From Tangfeifania sp. (lineage in GTDB: Bacteria; Bacteroidota; Bacteroidia; Bacteroidales; Prolixibacteraceae), in contig JAGYMR010000163.1 of the NCBI GenBank assembly GCA_018400515.1, positions 1-6,270 on the forward strand: 6,270 bases of DNA, written 5' to 3'. Each line of letters opens with the position of its first letter. Position 1 is the stretch's first letter. Under the pieces are notes generated by a model, which saw only the letters and a program-made list of their open reading frames with translations, did no database searches and had not been told where the DNA came from. Made by a program: the position numbers and the translations under genes. Below are positions 1-5,199 of the stretch, in pieces.

Positions 1-84
1 ATATATCAATTTCTTTATAATAAAATCAAACGGAGTTGATCCGGAAAAAACGCCCGGACAGAACCAGCCGTTTTGCATGAAAAA

Positions 85-96
85 AATTACCGGTAA
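85..96. promoter_or_regulatory. 12-bp perfect palindrome upstream of the porin gene
   Basis: ATTACCGGTAAT is a perfect palindrome ending 46 bases before the chosen porin start at 143. It could be an operator for a dimeric regulator of the porin-PII-amtB module. I recognise no specific regulator and see no clear -7 element near it, so this is only a candidate. Confidence 0.22.
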
Positions 97-142
97 TCGC
101 CATAAAATTGTATCACAAGTTTTAACCAAAAATTTTATTCTA

Positions 143-787
143 ATGAAAAAGACATTTACCATCGTAGCGGGTTTACTAATGATTCTGGGCATAATGCCAA
201 AAGCTGAAGCCCAGGAATGGAGTGCGGGACTGGATATTTACAGCAGTTATGTATGGCGGGGCACCAAATTTGGTTCGGGTCCTGCCTTTCAGCCCTCTAT
301 TGAGTTTAGCGCAGGAGGTTTTGCCCTGGGAGCATGGGGATCGTACAATGCCTCGACCAACGAAGCTGCTGAAGCGGATCTGTATGCAAGTTACAGTTTT
401 GGACTCGGTGAAAAGGGGTCGCTGGACCTGGTGCTGACCGATTACTATTTTCCTCCGGCAGCATGGCTGAATGGCTCCTCGCATTCCATTGAACCAATGG
501 TAGCACTGGGATTGGGAAGTTTTTCCCTCACCGGTGCTTACATGATGTATGAAGATGCGGGCGACCTTTATCTGGAAGCAGGGCTCACCGCGGGACCGGT
601 TGATTTAACCCTGGGGGCCGGTGACGGCCAATACACCATGGATGGAAATTTTAATGTGTGCAATGTCGGCATCAGCACCACCCGGGAAATAAAAATGAGC
701 GAAGCATTTTCGCTTCCTGTTTCAGGGGCTGCCATACTGAACCCCTCTTCCGAACAGTTCCATGTGGTTGTCGGGATTTCGTTGTAG
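143..787 (+). CDS. TorF-like (Gcw_chp-type) putative outer-membrane porin
   Basis: Predicted small outer-membrane beta-barrel of 214 residues. I chose the ATG at 143 because it gives a standard signal peptide: MKK, a hydrophobic core at about residues 5-18, and an AEA|QE cleavage site after residue 23. An in-frame ATG at 77 would put a polar 22-residue extension before the signal peptide. The mature start (SAGLDIYSSYVWRG, residues 27-40) resembles the opening strand of the TorF/Gcw_chp family, where a YxxRG motif is typical. The rest alternates Gly/aromatic/polar segments as expected for amphipathic strands (for example ALGAWGSYN, LDLVLTDYYF). It ends in VVVGISL, so the usual terminal Phe is absent. 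The family is often found beside glnK-amtB, as here, which suggests a role in letting ammonium or a nitrogen solute through the outer membrane. That role is inference. Transport has not been shown by anything visible in the sequence. No terminator is evident before the PII gene, so co-transcription is possible. Confidence 0.72.
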   Translation: MKKTFTIVAGLLMILGIMPKAEAQEWSAGLDIYSSYVWRGTKFGSGPAFQPSIEFSAGGFALGAWGSYNASTNEAAEADLYASYSFGLGEKGSLDLVLTDYYFPPAAWLNGSSHSIEPMVALGLGSFSLTGAYMMYEDAGDLYLEAGLTAGPVDLTLGAGDGQYTMDGNFNVCNVGISTTREIKMSEAFSLPVSGAAILNPSSEQFHVVVGISL

Positions 788-934
788 CCACCGGACCTGC
801 ATTTGATCAGGCTTGCCAGCATCAACAGACGCGTTAACCAGAAATGTTGAAAAGTGAATGGAAAAACAAAGTTTTCTTATTCGCTCAAAAACTTTTAATC
901 AGCTTATTATTAAACAATTATAAAAATAAAACAG

Positions 935-1291
935 ATGAAGAAAATTGAAGCAATTATCCGAAAAACAAAATTTGATGAGGTGAAAGATGCCCTTCACGAG
1001 GCTGGTATCGAATTTTTTTCCTTCTGGGATGTCCGTGGGGTTGGGGAAACCCGTGAGGGAAGGATCTATCGCGGAGTTGTTTATGAGACAACCACCATTG
1101 AACGCATCAAGCTGGCCATCATTGTCCGCGAAAAAAACGTGGAAAAAACAATCCGGGCCATTCTGAATTCCGCAAAAACCGGCGAAGTAGGCGACGGAAA
1201 GATCTTTATCATACCCATCGAGCAAGCCTACCGGATCCGGACCGGAGAAAAGGGAGACGAAGCCCTGTACATCAAAGGGAAAGAAGAATAA
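935..1291 (+). CDS. glnK: PII nitrogen regulatory protein (GlnB/GlnK family)
   Basis: Cytoplasmic trimeric signal protein of 118 residues, close to the usual 112. It senses ATP/ADP and 2-oxoglutarate and controls AmtB and nitrogen enzymes. The whole PII fold is recognisable: MKKIEAIIR at the N-terminus, T-loop at about 36-54 (YRGVVY, with Tyr50 matching E. coli Tyr51), the B-loop TGEVGDGKIF at 82-91, and the C-loop RIRTGE at 100-105, whose arginines contact ATP. The T-loop is one residue shorter than in E. coli. The positions matching the 2-oxoglutarate contacts Gln39 and Lys58 appear to be Thr39 and Arg57. The AmtB gene follows after 81 bases on the same strand, the classic glnK-amtB arrangement. 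This supports a GlnK-type role, though GlnB and GlnK cannot be told apart by sequence alone. The start is the only sensible one and has an A-rich leader (AAAAATAAAACAG) without a Shine-Dalgarno site. Confidence 0.95.
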   Translation: MKKIEAIIRKTKFDEVKDALHEAGIEFFSFWDVRGVGETREGRIYRGVVYETTTIERIKLAIIVREKNVEKTIRAILNSAKTGEVGDGKIFIIPIEQAYRIRTGEKGDEALYIKGKEE

Positions 1292-1372
1292 TTCATGTTG
1301 AATCAGGAATAGAGATCCGCAACACGCCATTTAGAAGAAACAGCAGGGATCTTTACTCCAAAAATAAAAATT

Positions 1373-2587
1373 ATGGAAGCACTTTCAATTTCGATAAACA
1401 ACATTTGGGTTTTAGTGGCTACTTTTCTGGTCATGTTCATGCAGCCCGGTTTTGCGATTGTAGAAGCAGGATTTGTACGGACAAAAAACACGGCTAATAT
1501 CCTGACAAAAAACCTGATGGACTTTTCCATTGGTTCGCTACTGTTCTGGGTGATTGGTTATACCATCATGTATGGGGAGTCCCTCGGAGGTTTCATCGGA
1601 CTTCCCTCCCTCTTTATCAATGATAACGGGATCGGTGACTATGCCAACAAAGCCGATCTGATGTTCCAGACAGTTTTTGCCGCCACGGCGGCAACCATCG
1701 TTTCAGGAGCCGTTGCTGAGCGGACCAAGTTCAGCTCCTATCTGATCTTCACAGTGGTTATAACCGTGCTCATTTATCCCATTTCGGGGCACTGGAAATG
1801 GGGTGGTGGCTGGCTGGATCAGCTCGGGTTCCTCGATTTTGCAGGGTCCACAATCGTTCATTCCGTGGGCGGGTGGATCGGCCTGGCAGGAGCCATTGTC
1901 CTGGGACCCCGTGCCGGAAAGTATGTAAAAGGCAAGGTGAAAGCACTTCCGGGACATAACCTCACATTTGCTGCCCTGGGGGTATTCATCCTCTGGTTCG
2001 GATGGTTTGGATTCAATGCGGGTTCCCAGCTGGGCGCTGCAGGAGAAGACAACACCCTGGCCATTGCACACATTGCCCTCACCACCAACCTCTCGGCAGC
2101 ATCGGGGGCTATCACCGCTCTCTTTACCGCATGGGCCCGTTATAAAAGGCCGGGGCTTTCCCTGGGACTGAACGGGGCACTGGCAGGACTGGTCGCTATT
2201 ACCGCCGGCTGCGATGTGGTTAGTCCGGGGGCCGCCGGCATTATCGGAGCCATTGCAGGAATTATCCTTGTCTTTAGCGTTGAACTGTTTGACCAGGTTT
2301 TAAAAATCGACGACCCCGTGGGAGCTGTGTCAGTCCACGGCGTCAACGGCGCTTTCGGGACCATTGCGGTCGGACTTTTCGCCACAGAGGGCGGCCTGTT
2401 CTACGGAGGAGGAGCCAGCCTGCTGCTGGCCCAGCTAACCGGCGTAATCGCTGTTTTTGCATGGGCGTTCGGACTGGGGTACATCCTGTTCAGAATAATA
2501 AAAGCAACCATCGGATTGCGCGTCTCCAAGCGCATAGAGGAAGAAGGACTCGATGTTTATGAACATGGAGAAAATGCCTACAACTAA
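1373..2587 (+). CDS. amtB: AmtB ammonium channel/transporter
   Basis: Inner-membrane Amt/MEP/Rh channel of 404 residues, full length, with about 11 membrane helices. Key residues line up with E. coli AmtB: Phe-gate Phe102 and Phe214 (E. coli 107 and 215), Trp143 (148) and Ser218 (219) at the outer ammonium site, Asp155 (160), and the twin pore histidines His163 and His322 (168 and 318). The family signature DFAGSTIVHSVGG is at 155-167. The C-terminal tail EEEGLDVYEHGENAY (389-403) is the conserved cytoplasmic segment that PII binds, so regulation by the upstream PII gene is expected. Unlike E. coli AmtB there is no cleavable signal peptide: the first membrane helix begins at about residue 10. 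The ATG at 1373 follows an A-rich leader (CCAAAAATAAAAATT), usual for this phylum. Two terminator hairpins follow the stop codon. Confidence 0.97.
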   Translation: MEALSISINNIWVLVATFLVMFMQPGFAIVEAGFVRTKNTANILTKNLMDFSIGSLLFWVIGYTIMYGESLGGFIGLPSLFINDNGIGDYANKADLMFQTVFAATAATIVSGAVAERTKFSSYLIFTVVITVLIYPISGHWKWGGGWLDQLGFLDFAGSTIVHSVGGWIGLAGAIVLGPRAGKYVKGKVKALPGHNLTFAALGVFILWFGWFGFNAGSQLGAAGEDNTLAIAHIALTTNLSAASGAITALFTAWARYKRPGLSLGLNGALAGLVAITAGCDVVSPGAAGIIGAIAGIILVFSVELFDQVLKIDDPVGAVSVHGVNGAFGTIAVGLFATEGGLFYGGGASLLLAQLTGVIAVFAWAFGLGYILFRIIKATIGLRVSKRIEEEGLDVYEHGENAYN

Positions 2588-2625
2588 TCCCTTCTTTCGT
2601 TTTTTATCTGTAGCTGTCTGTTAAT

Positions 2626-2660
2626 AAAGGATCCGCCGGTAGGAGCGGGTCCTTTTAACA
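2626..2660 (+). terminator. Intrinsic terminator after amtB (first of two)
   Basis: An 11-bp stem (2626-2636 with 2645-2655; one T-G wobble, otherwise perfect) closes an 8-base loop and is followed by a short T run (2653-2656, partly in the stem). It lies 38 bases after the amtB stop codon and probably ends the ammonium-module transcript. Confidence 0.7.
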
Positions 2661-2749
2661 AAGAAAAAAACCATTCCCTGCTACAACAAGTCTCGCAAAA
2701 AAAATTTATAAGGAGAAAAGGAGCATCATTACATTGATTTTACTTTTCG

Positions 2750-2787
2750 AAAACCGGCCGTATCATTTCTGCGCGCCGGTTTTTTTC
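2750..2787 (+). terminator. Second intrinsic terminator downstream of amtB
   Basis: AAAACCGGC (2750-2758) pairs perfectly with GCCGGTTTT (2775-2783), giving a 9-bp stem and a 16-base loop that can pair a little further. The T run covers 2780-2786. This is a stronger T tail than that of the first hairpin. It acts either as a backup terminator for amtB or as the end of a short transcript starting between the two hairpins. I see no promoter that would support the second reading. Confidence 0.7.
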
Positions 2788-2851
2788 TGAAATCCCCGCT
2801 AAAAAAATTTTTTAACAGTCCCCTCCGGTTTCACGGAACCAATCCATTTGC

Positions 2852-2859
2852 TAATTTTG
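2852..2859 (+). promoter_or_regulatory. Bacteroidota -7 promoter element for the DUF4494 gene
   Basis: TAATTTTG matches the Bacteroidota primary-sigma -7 consensus TAnnTTTG at every fixed position and lies 18 bases before the ATG at 2878. Transcription would start a few bases downstream and give a very short leader. The -33 box is poor: only TTTC at 2829-2832, 19 bases upstream of the -7 site. Confidence 0.55.
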
Positions 2860-2877
2860 AACCCTTAAAAATTTTAA

Positions 2878-3357
2878 ATGATGCAAACCTGGTTCGAGTG
2901 CAAAGTAAAATATACCAAAGTAACAGAAAGCGGAAAAGAACAAACGGTTACGGAGAATTTTCTCCTTGACGCTGTTTCCTTTACCGATGCGGAAACCCGA
3001 ATGACCCGGCAAATGGAGCAAATGGCCGGGGGTGAATTTTCGGTAACTGACATAAAAAAATCACGAATTGCTGAAGTCTTTCCTTTCGATAGCGGGGCAT
3101 GGTGGTTTAAAGCAACAGTCAACCTGGTAACGGTCGACGAGGAAGCAGGGAAGGAAAAAAAGCTCCGCACCTACTACCTGGTAATGGCCGATGATATCAA
3201 GGAGGCCCTGGAACGCCTCCATGACCGGCTCTCTTTTCTGGTGATCCCTTATGTCATCTCTTCGCTTGCCGTTAGTACCATTGTCGATGTTTTTCCTTAC
3301 GATCCGGCCGAATCCATGGTCCCTGAAGGTTACTCCCCTGTTGATCCGGAAGCGTAA
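2878..3357 (+). CDS. DUF4494-family protein with internal duplication
   Basis: A 159-residue soluble protein with no signal peptide or membrane segment. The opening MQTWFECKVKY, the SFTDAE segment and the motif FSVTDIKKS...EVFPF match what I know of DUF4494, a Bacteroidota family of unknown function. The sequence appears to be two copies of one unit of about 66 residues: WF (5-6), GKE (19-21), FLLDA (28-32), EVFPFD (66-71), against WF (77-78), GKE (91-93), YLVMA (100-104), DVFPYD (137-142). A short acidic, proline-containing tail follows. Translation may begin at either of two adjacent ATGs (2878 or 2881); family members commonly begin MQTW, which would favour the second. It appears to be a single-gene unit with its own -7 element, ending at a hairpin shared with the convergent gene. 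The family assignment is from memory of its motifs, and no function can be given. Confidence 0.8.
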   Translation: MMQTWFECKVKYTKVTESGKEQTVTENFLLDAVSFTDAETRMTRQMEQMAGGEFSVTDIKKSRIAEVFPFDSGAWWFKATVNLVTVDEEAGKEKKLRTYYLVMADDIKEALERLHDRLSFLVIPYVISSLAVSTIVDVFPYDPAESMVPEGYSPVDPEA

Positions 3358-3410
3358 ACCGGCTCAGGGAACGCAATAAAGATCCCGGCGGCAAAAAAGG
3401 GAATAAACGA

Positions 3411-3450
3411 AAACAGCCCACCGGCACATACCGGCGGACTGTTTCTATTT
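3411..3450. terminator. Possible bidirectional terminator between convergent genes
   Basis: A 14-bp imperfect stem (3411-3424 with 3431-3444, two mismatches) closes a 6-base loop, midway between the stop codons of the DUF4494 gene (+, 3357) and the helical protein gene (-, 3468). The flanks are T-rich in each reading direction (CTATTTGTT on +, TCGTTTATT on -). The T runs are interrupted, so strength is uncertain. Confidence 0.6.
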
Positions 3451-3467
3451 GTTAATTATCAGGTTGT

Positions 3468-4154
3468 CTATAAGTTTACCAGCACCTTGAAAAAATTAAA
3501 ATGATCCCTTTTTTCCGGATCAAATTGATAATAGGCAACGGCAATGCGGCAAATATCCTGAATGGTCTGATAGATCTCGGCCACCTCTTTTTGGGCATAG
3601 GTGTTCAATTCATTTTCGCTTTCAAGCGTTTCAAAACAATTTTTGAATTCCCGGATCTCTTTGGCCGATTCAATGACCTTTTGGAAAAGAGAATCGGGCG
3701 TTCCTTTACTTACAATTTTCTTCCGGGTTACATCGTCCAGATTCTCGGCAAAGGTGGTCAAAAAGTTAAACAGACTCAGGTGGTCACCGTTTTTGGCATC
3801 GCTGAAATAATCGTTGTACCCCGTCTTTTTAAAAAATTCTTTAATGAAAGTTTTGTCGTCCCTGAAATCCACTTTGACCGATGCACGAATAATTTTCAGA
3901 CTTTGAAGACCGGCCACCATGACTTCATGCCACTCCCGGTACTTTTTCTCATAAATGCTATCCACCCCCCCGGAATAATATTTTTCAATGGTATCACTGA
4001 TCCAGACATTCAGCGAGGTGGCAAACTCAGGATCCCACTCCTTCCGAATCCTCGATAGTTCATAAATATTCTCCCTGAAAGATTTCGCGATTTTCTGACA
4101 CGCTAAAATGGTCGCGGTGCTGGTTGGACAAATCGTTTTTGTTTCCATAGTCAT
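3468..4154 (-). CDS. Uncharacterised helical cytoplasmic protein
   Basis: A 228-residue protein that I do not recognise. It has no signal peptide, no membrane segment and no catalytic motif that I can identify. It looks almost entirely alpha-helical: long charged amphipathic stretches rich in Lys/Glu/Phe/Tyr, with likely helices at about 14-32, 37-58, 66-92, 124-141, 155-176 and 180-212. Four cysteines (Cys9, Cys19, Cys169, Cys202) are scattered and form no metal motif. The reading frame is long, with codon use like its neighbours and a convincing start. ATGs at 4154 and 4148 (MTMETK) are both possible. A -7-like site lies 32 bases upstream, and an array of 13-bp repeats lies further upstream. 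It is monocistronic, convergent with the DUF4494 gene. It could be a helical-bundle scaffold or binding protein, but no function should be assigned. An opposite-strand frame at 3501-4058 overlaps it and lacks protein-like composition. Confidence 0.75.
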   Translation of the reverse strand: MTMETKTICPTSTATILACQKIAKSFRENIYELSRIRKEWDPEFATSLNVWISDTIEKYYSGGVDSIYEKKYREWHEVMVAGLQSLKIIRASVKVDFRDDKTFIKEFFKKTGYNDYFSDAKNGDHLSLFNFLTTFAENLDDVTRKKIVSKGTPDSLFQKVIESAKEIREFKNCFETLESENELNTYAQKEVAEIYQTIQDICRIAVAYYQFDPEKRDHFNFFKVLVNL

Positions 4155-4185
4155 CGGTCATTTATTTTTGAATGGGCCTTCCATA

Positions 4186-4193
4186 CAAAGCTA
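4186..4193 (-). promoter_or_regulatory. Bacteroidota -7 promoter element for the helical protein gene
   Basis: Read on the - strand, TAGCTTTG matches TAnnTTTG at all fixed positions, 31 bases before the ATG at 4154. A TTTTG at 4210-4206 is only 12 bases upstream, too close for a standard -33 box, so the promoter may depend on an activator. Confidence 0.5.
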
Positions 4194-4237
4194 CCAACTT
4201 TAAGACAAAATTCCTGAATGAAAAAGGCAAAAAATGA

Positions 4238-4289
4238 ATGTTTTACAATTATGTTATGAAACTATGTTACAAAACCATGTTGTTCAATA
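4238..4289. repeat. Four tandem 13-bp direct repeats (ATGTTnnnnAAnn)
   Basis: ATGTT begins at 4238, 4251, 4264 and 4277, exactly 13 bases apart each time, and each unit has AA at its tenth and eleventh positions. The units are ATGTTTTACAATT, ATGTTATGAAACT, ATGTTACAAAACC and ATGTTGTTCAATA. The array starts 45 bases upstream of the -7 site of the helical protein gene, where activator or repressor sites would be expected. The last unit overlaps the direct repeat that flanks the inverted-repeat element. Confidence 0.6.
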
Positions 4290-4298
4290 GTGCCCGCC
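4282..4298. repeat. Left copy of a direct repeat flanking the inverted-repeat element
   Basis: GTTCAATAG (4282-4290) recurs at 4468-4476, and the similarity runs on into CCGCC in both copies (TGCCCGCC here, CTCCGCC on the right). The copies enclose 177 bases that contain the inverted-repeat element. This copy is 21 bases away from the left inverted repeat. Confidence 0.5.
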
Positions 4299-4311
4299 AA
4301 TATAATCAGGA

Positions 4312-4467
4312 GTCTGTTTTAGAAAGTTCGCTGACAAGGCTTGCCCTGTTAAATAACCGCTTTGCGATTTAACAGGGCGAGCGAAGCCCGAAAAATGTGC
4401 GTTTACTATTCGTAAATGATCCTTTTGAGGGCAAGCGTAACGCAGTCAGCGGACTTTATAGACAGAC
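4312..4467. mobile_element. MITE-like non-coding inverted-repeat element
   Basis: A stretch of about 156 bp without a plausible gene whose two ends are imperfect inverted repeats. The left end 4312-4335 and the reverse complement of 4445-4467 both begin GTCTGT and both contain AAAGT[T/C]CGCTGAC. After a short gap of different length, CTTGCCCT (4340-4347) matches the complement of 4428-4435. Inside are a perfect 12-bp hairpin (4343-4354 with 4367-4378, with an inner CGC/GCG stem) and a 5-bp hairpin (4402-4406 with 4412-4416). This layout suits a miniature inverted-repeat transposable element or another folded repeat whose movement depends on an enzyme encoded elsewhere. It lies just after hisIE, where an insertion would do little harm. 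It could instead be a structured RNA or a transcription-end structure, though no T run follows the large hairpin on either strand. I do not recognise a named family. Confidence 0.5.
4343..4378. repeat. Perfect 12-bp hairpin inside the inverted-repeat element
   Basis: GCCCTGTTAAAT (4343-4354) is the exact reverse complement of 4367-4378. The 12-base centre contains a further CGC-TTT-GCG mini-hairpin. GGCTT (4338-4342) can also pair with AAGCC (4384-4388) around a 5-base bulge. The lack of a T run argues against a standard terminator. Confidence 0.8.
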
Positions 4468-4483
4468 GTTCAATAGCTCCGCC
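4468..4483. repeat. Right copy of the direct repeat flanking the inverted-repeat element
   Basis: GTTCAATAG (4468-4476) directly abuts the outer end of the right inverted repeat and is followed by CTCCGCC, similar to the left copy at 4282-4298. It lies 22 bases downstream of the hisIE stop codon in the direction of hisIE transcription. Confidence 0.5.
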
Positions 4484-4504
4484 GGGAGTTTTAATAAGCG
4501 GGGG

Positions 4505-5122
4505 TTATTTATGCCTTTTCTTGAGTTCACGGATAACGTCCTCCACCCGGAATCCTTTATAAGAGAGCAATACAATCAGGTGGTAAAGCAGGTCTCCGGC
4601 TTCGTAAATAAAATTCTCATTGTCATTGGCCATGGCCCCGATAATAGTTTCGACAGCTTCCTCTCCCAATTTTTGGGAGATTTTAGGAGTTCCTTCTTGA
4701 AAAAGGGACGTGGTATAAGAACCGCCGGGCATTTCTTTCCGGCGCTTGTCAATAAAATCCTGCAGATAGGATAAAAACTGCAGGTCACTCTCCCGGTTGG
4801 TTTCAAAGAAGCAGGTGTCAGCCCCGGTATGGCAAACAGGACCTGCCGGGTCGGCTTTAATGAGAAGGGTGTCATCGTCGCAATCCACCAACACCGAAAC
4901 CACGGTCAGGAAATGGCCCGATACTTCCCCTTTGGTCCACAGCCGGTTTTTGGACCGGCTAAAAAAAGTCACCTTCCCCGAATCCACCGTTTTTTTCAGG
5001 GCATCCGCATTCATAAAACCCACCATCAAAACTTTCTGTGTGCTGCTATCCTGAATAACGGCAGGGACAAGCCCGTCCATTTTACTGAAATCAACCTGGC
5101 TGATGTCTTTTAAAATCTTCAT
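4505..5122 (-). CDS. hisIE: Bifunctional phosphoribosyl-AMP cyclohydrolase / phosphoribosyl-ATP pyrophosphatase
   Basis: Cytoplasmic enzyme for steps 2 and 3 of histidine synthesis: pyrophosphate removal from phosphoribosyl-ATP (HisE), then opening of the adenine ring of phosphoribosyl-AMP (HisI). It has 205 residues, the normal size for the fusion (E. coli 203). The HisI domain (about 1-108) has FFSRSKNRLWTKGEVSGH at 53-70, acidic metal ligands Asp80/Asp82/Asp84, and zinc cysteines Cys81, Cys97 and Cys104 with the family spacing. The HisE domain (about 112-205) has the MazG-like helices KLGEEAVE (151-158) and YEAGDLLYHL (173-182), supplying the acidic magnesium ligands. Both active sites look intact. 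It is the last gene of the visible hisA-hisF-hisIE run, separated from hisF by an unusually long 143-base spacer. The next thing downstream is the inverted-repeat element. Confidence 0.97.
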   Translation of the reverse strand: MKILKDISQVDFSKMDGLVPAVIQDSSTQKVLMVGFMNADALKKTVDSGKVTFFSRSKNRLWTKGEVSGHFLTVVSVLVDCDDDTLLIKADPAGPVCHTGADTCFFETNRESDLQFLSYLQDFIDKRRKEMPGGSYTTSLFQEGTPKISQKLGEEAVETIIGAMANDNENFIYEAGDLLYHLIVLLSYKGFRVEDVIRELKKRHK

Positions 5123-5162
5123 TCGAATATGATTTACTTAAATATTAAATAGCTAGCTGTTT

Positions 5163-5199
5163 AAAAAATCTGTTTTAAAAGGAGTTTCACCCCTTAAAC
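5163..5199 (-). terminator. Weak hairpin plus T run in the hisF-hisIE spacer
   Basis: On the - strand AAGGGG (5195-5190) can pair with CTCCTT (5184-5179, one wobble) around a 5-base loop. An outer TTT/AAA stem extends it past a 2-base bulge. A run of six T (5168-5163) follows some bases later. It could be a leaky terminator, an attenuator or an RNA-processing site that lowers hisIE relative to hisF. The stem is short and the T run is not directly adjacent, so this is a candidate only. Confidence 0.28.

Noticed and set aside
31..57. CGGA/TCCG and TCCGG/CCGGA small inverted repeats near the left edge.
   Set aside because: Stems of 4-5 bp followed by A-rich rather than T-rich sequence on the + strand. 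Not distinguishable from chance.
77..142. An upstream in-frame ATG that would lengthen the porin to 236 residues.
   Set aside because: The extra 22 residues are polar and would bury the signal peptide. The ATG at 143 gives a standard signal peptide and cleavage site.
788..934. Search for a sigma-54 or TAnnTTTG promoter ahead of the PII gene.
   Set aside because: No GG-N10-GC pair in a convincing sigma-54 context and no full -7 match. The nearest is TGCATTTG, with one mismatch and no -33 box.
899..1330. A 143-codon open frame on the - strand opposite the PII gene.
   Set aside because: It lies across the unmistakable PII gene and its translation is rich in Phe, Cys and Ser without any family resemblance, typical of a reverse-complement shadow.
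1313..1352. AGATCC/GGATCT inverted repeat between the PII gene and amtB, as a possible hairpin.
   Set aside because: Only a 6-bp stem with a 28-base loop and no T run, so it is too weak to call a terminator or regulatory structure.
4343..4378. GTTAAAT and ATTTAAC in the hairpin resemble the GTTRRRY and RYYYAAC core sites of integron attC sites.
   Set aside because: In attC the order is RYYYAAC first and GTTRRRY last, at the outer ends. Here the order is reversed and the motifs are internal, with no cassette or integrase nearby. The match is coincidental.
4397..4774. A 125-codon open frame on the + strand starting inside the inverted-repeat element.
   Set aside because: More than half of it is antisense to hisIE, and the remainder runs through inverted-repeat DNA. 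There is no protein-family signal and no promoter-like site.
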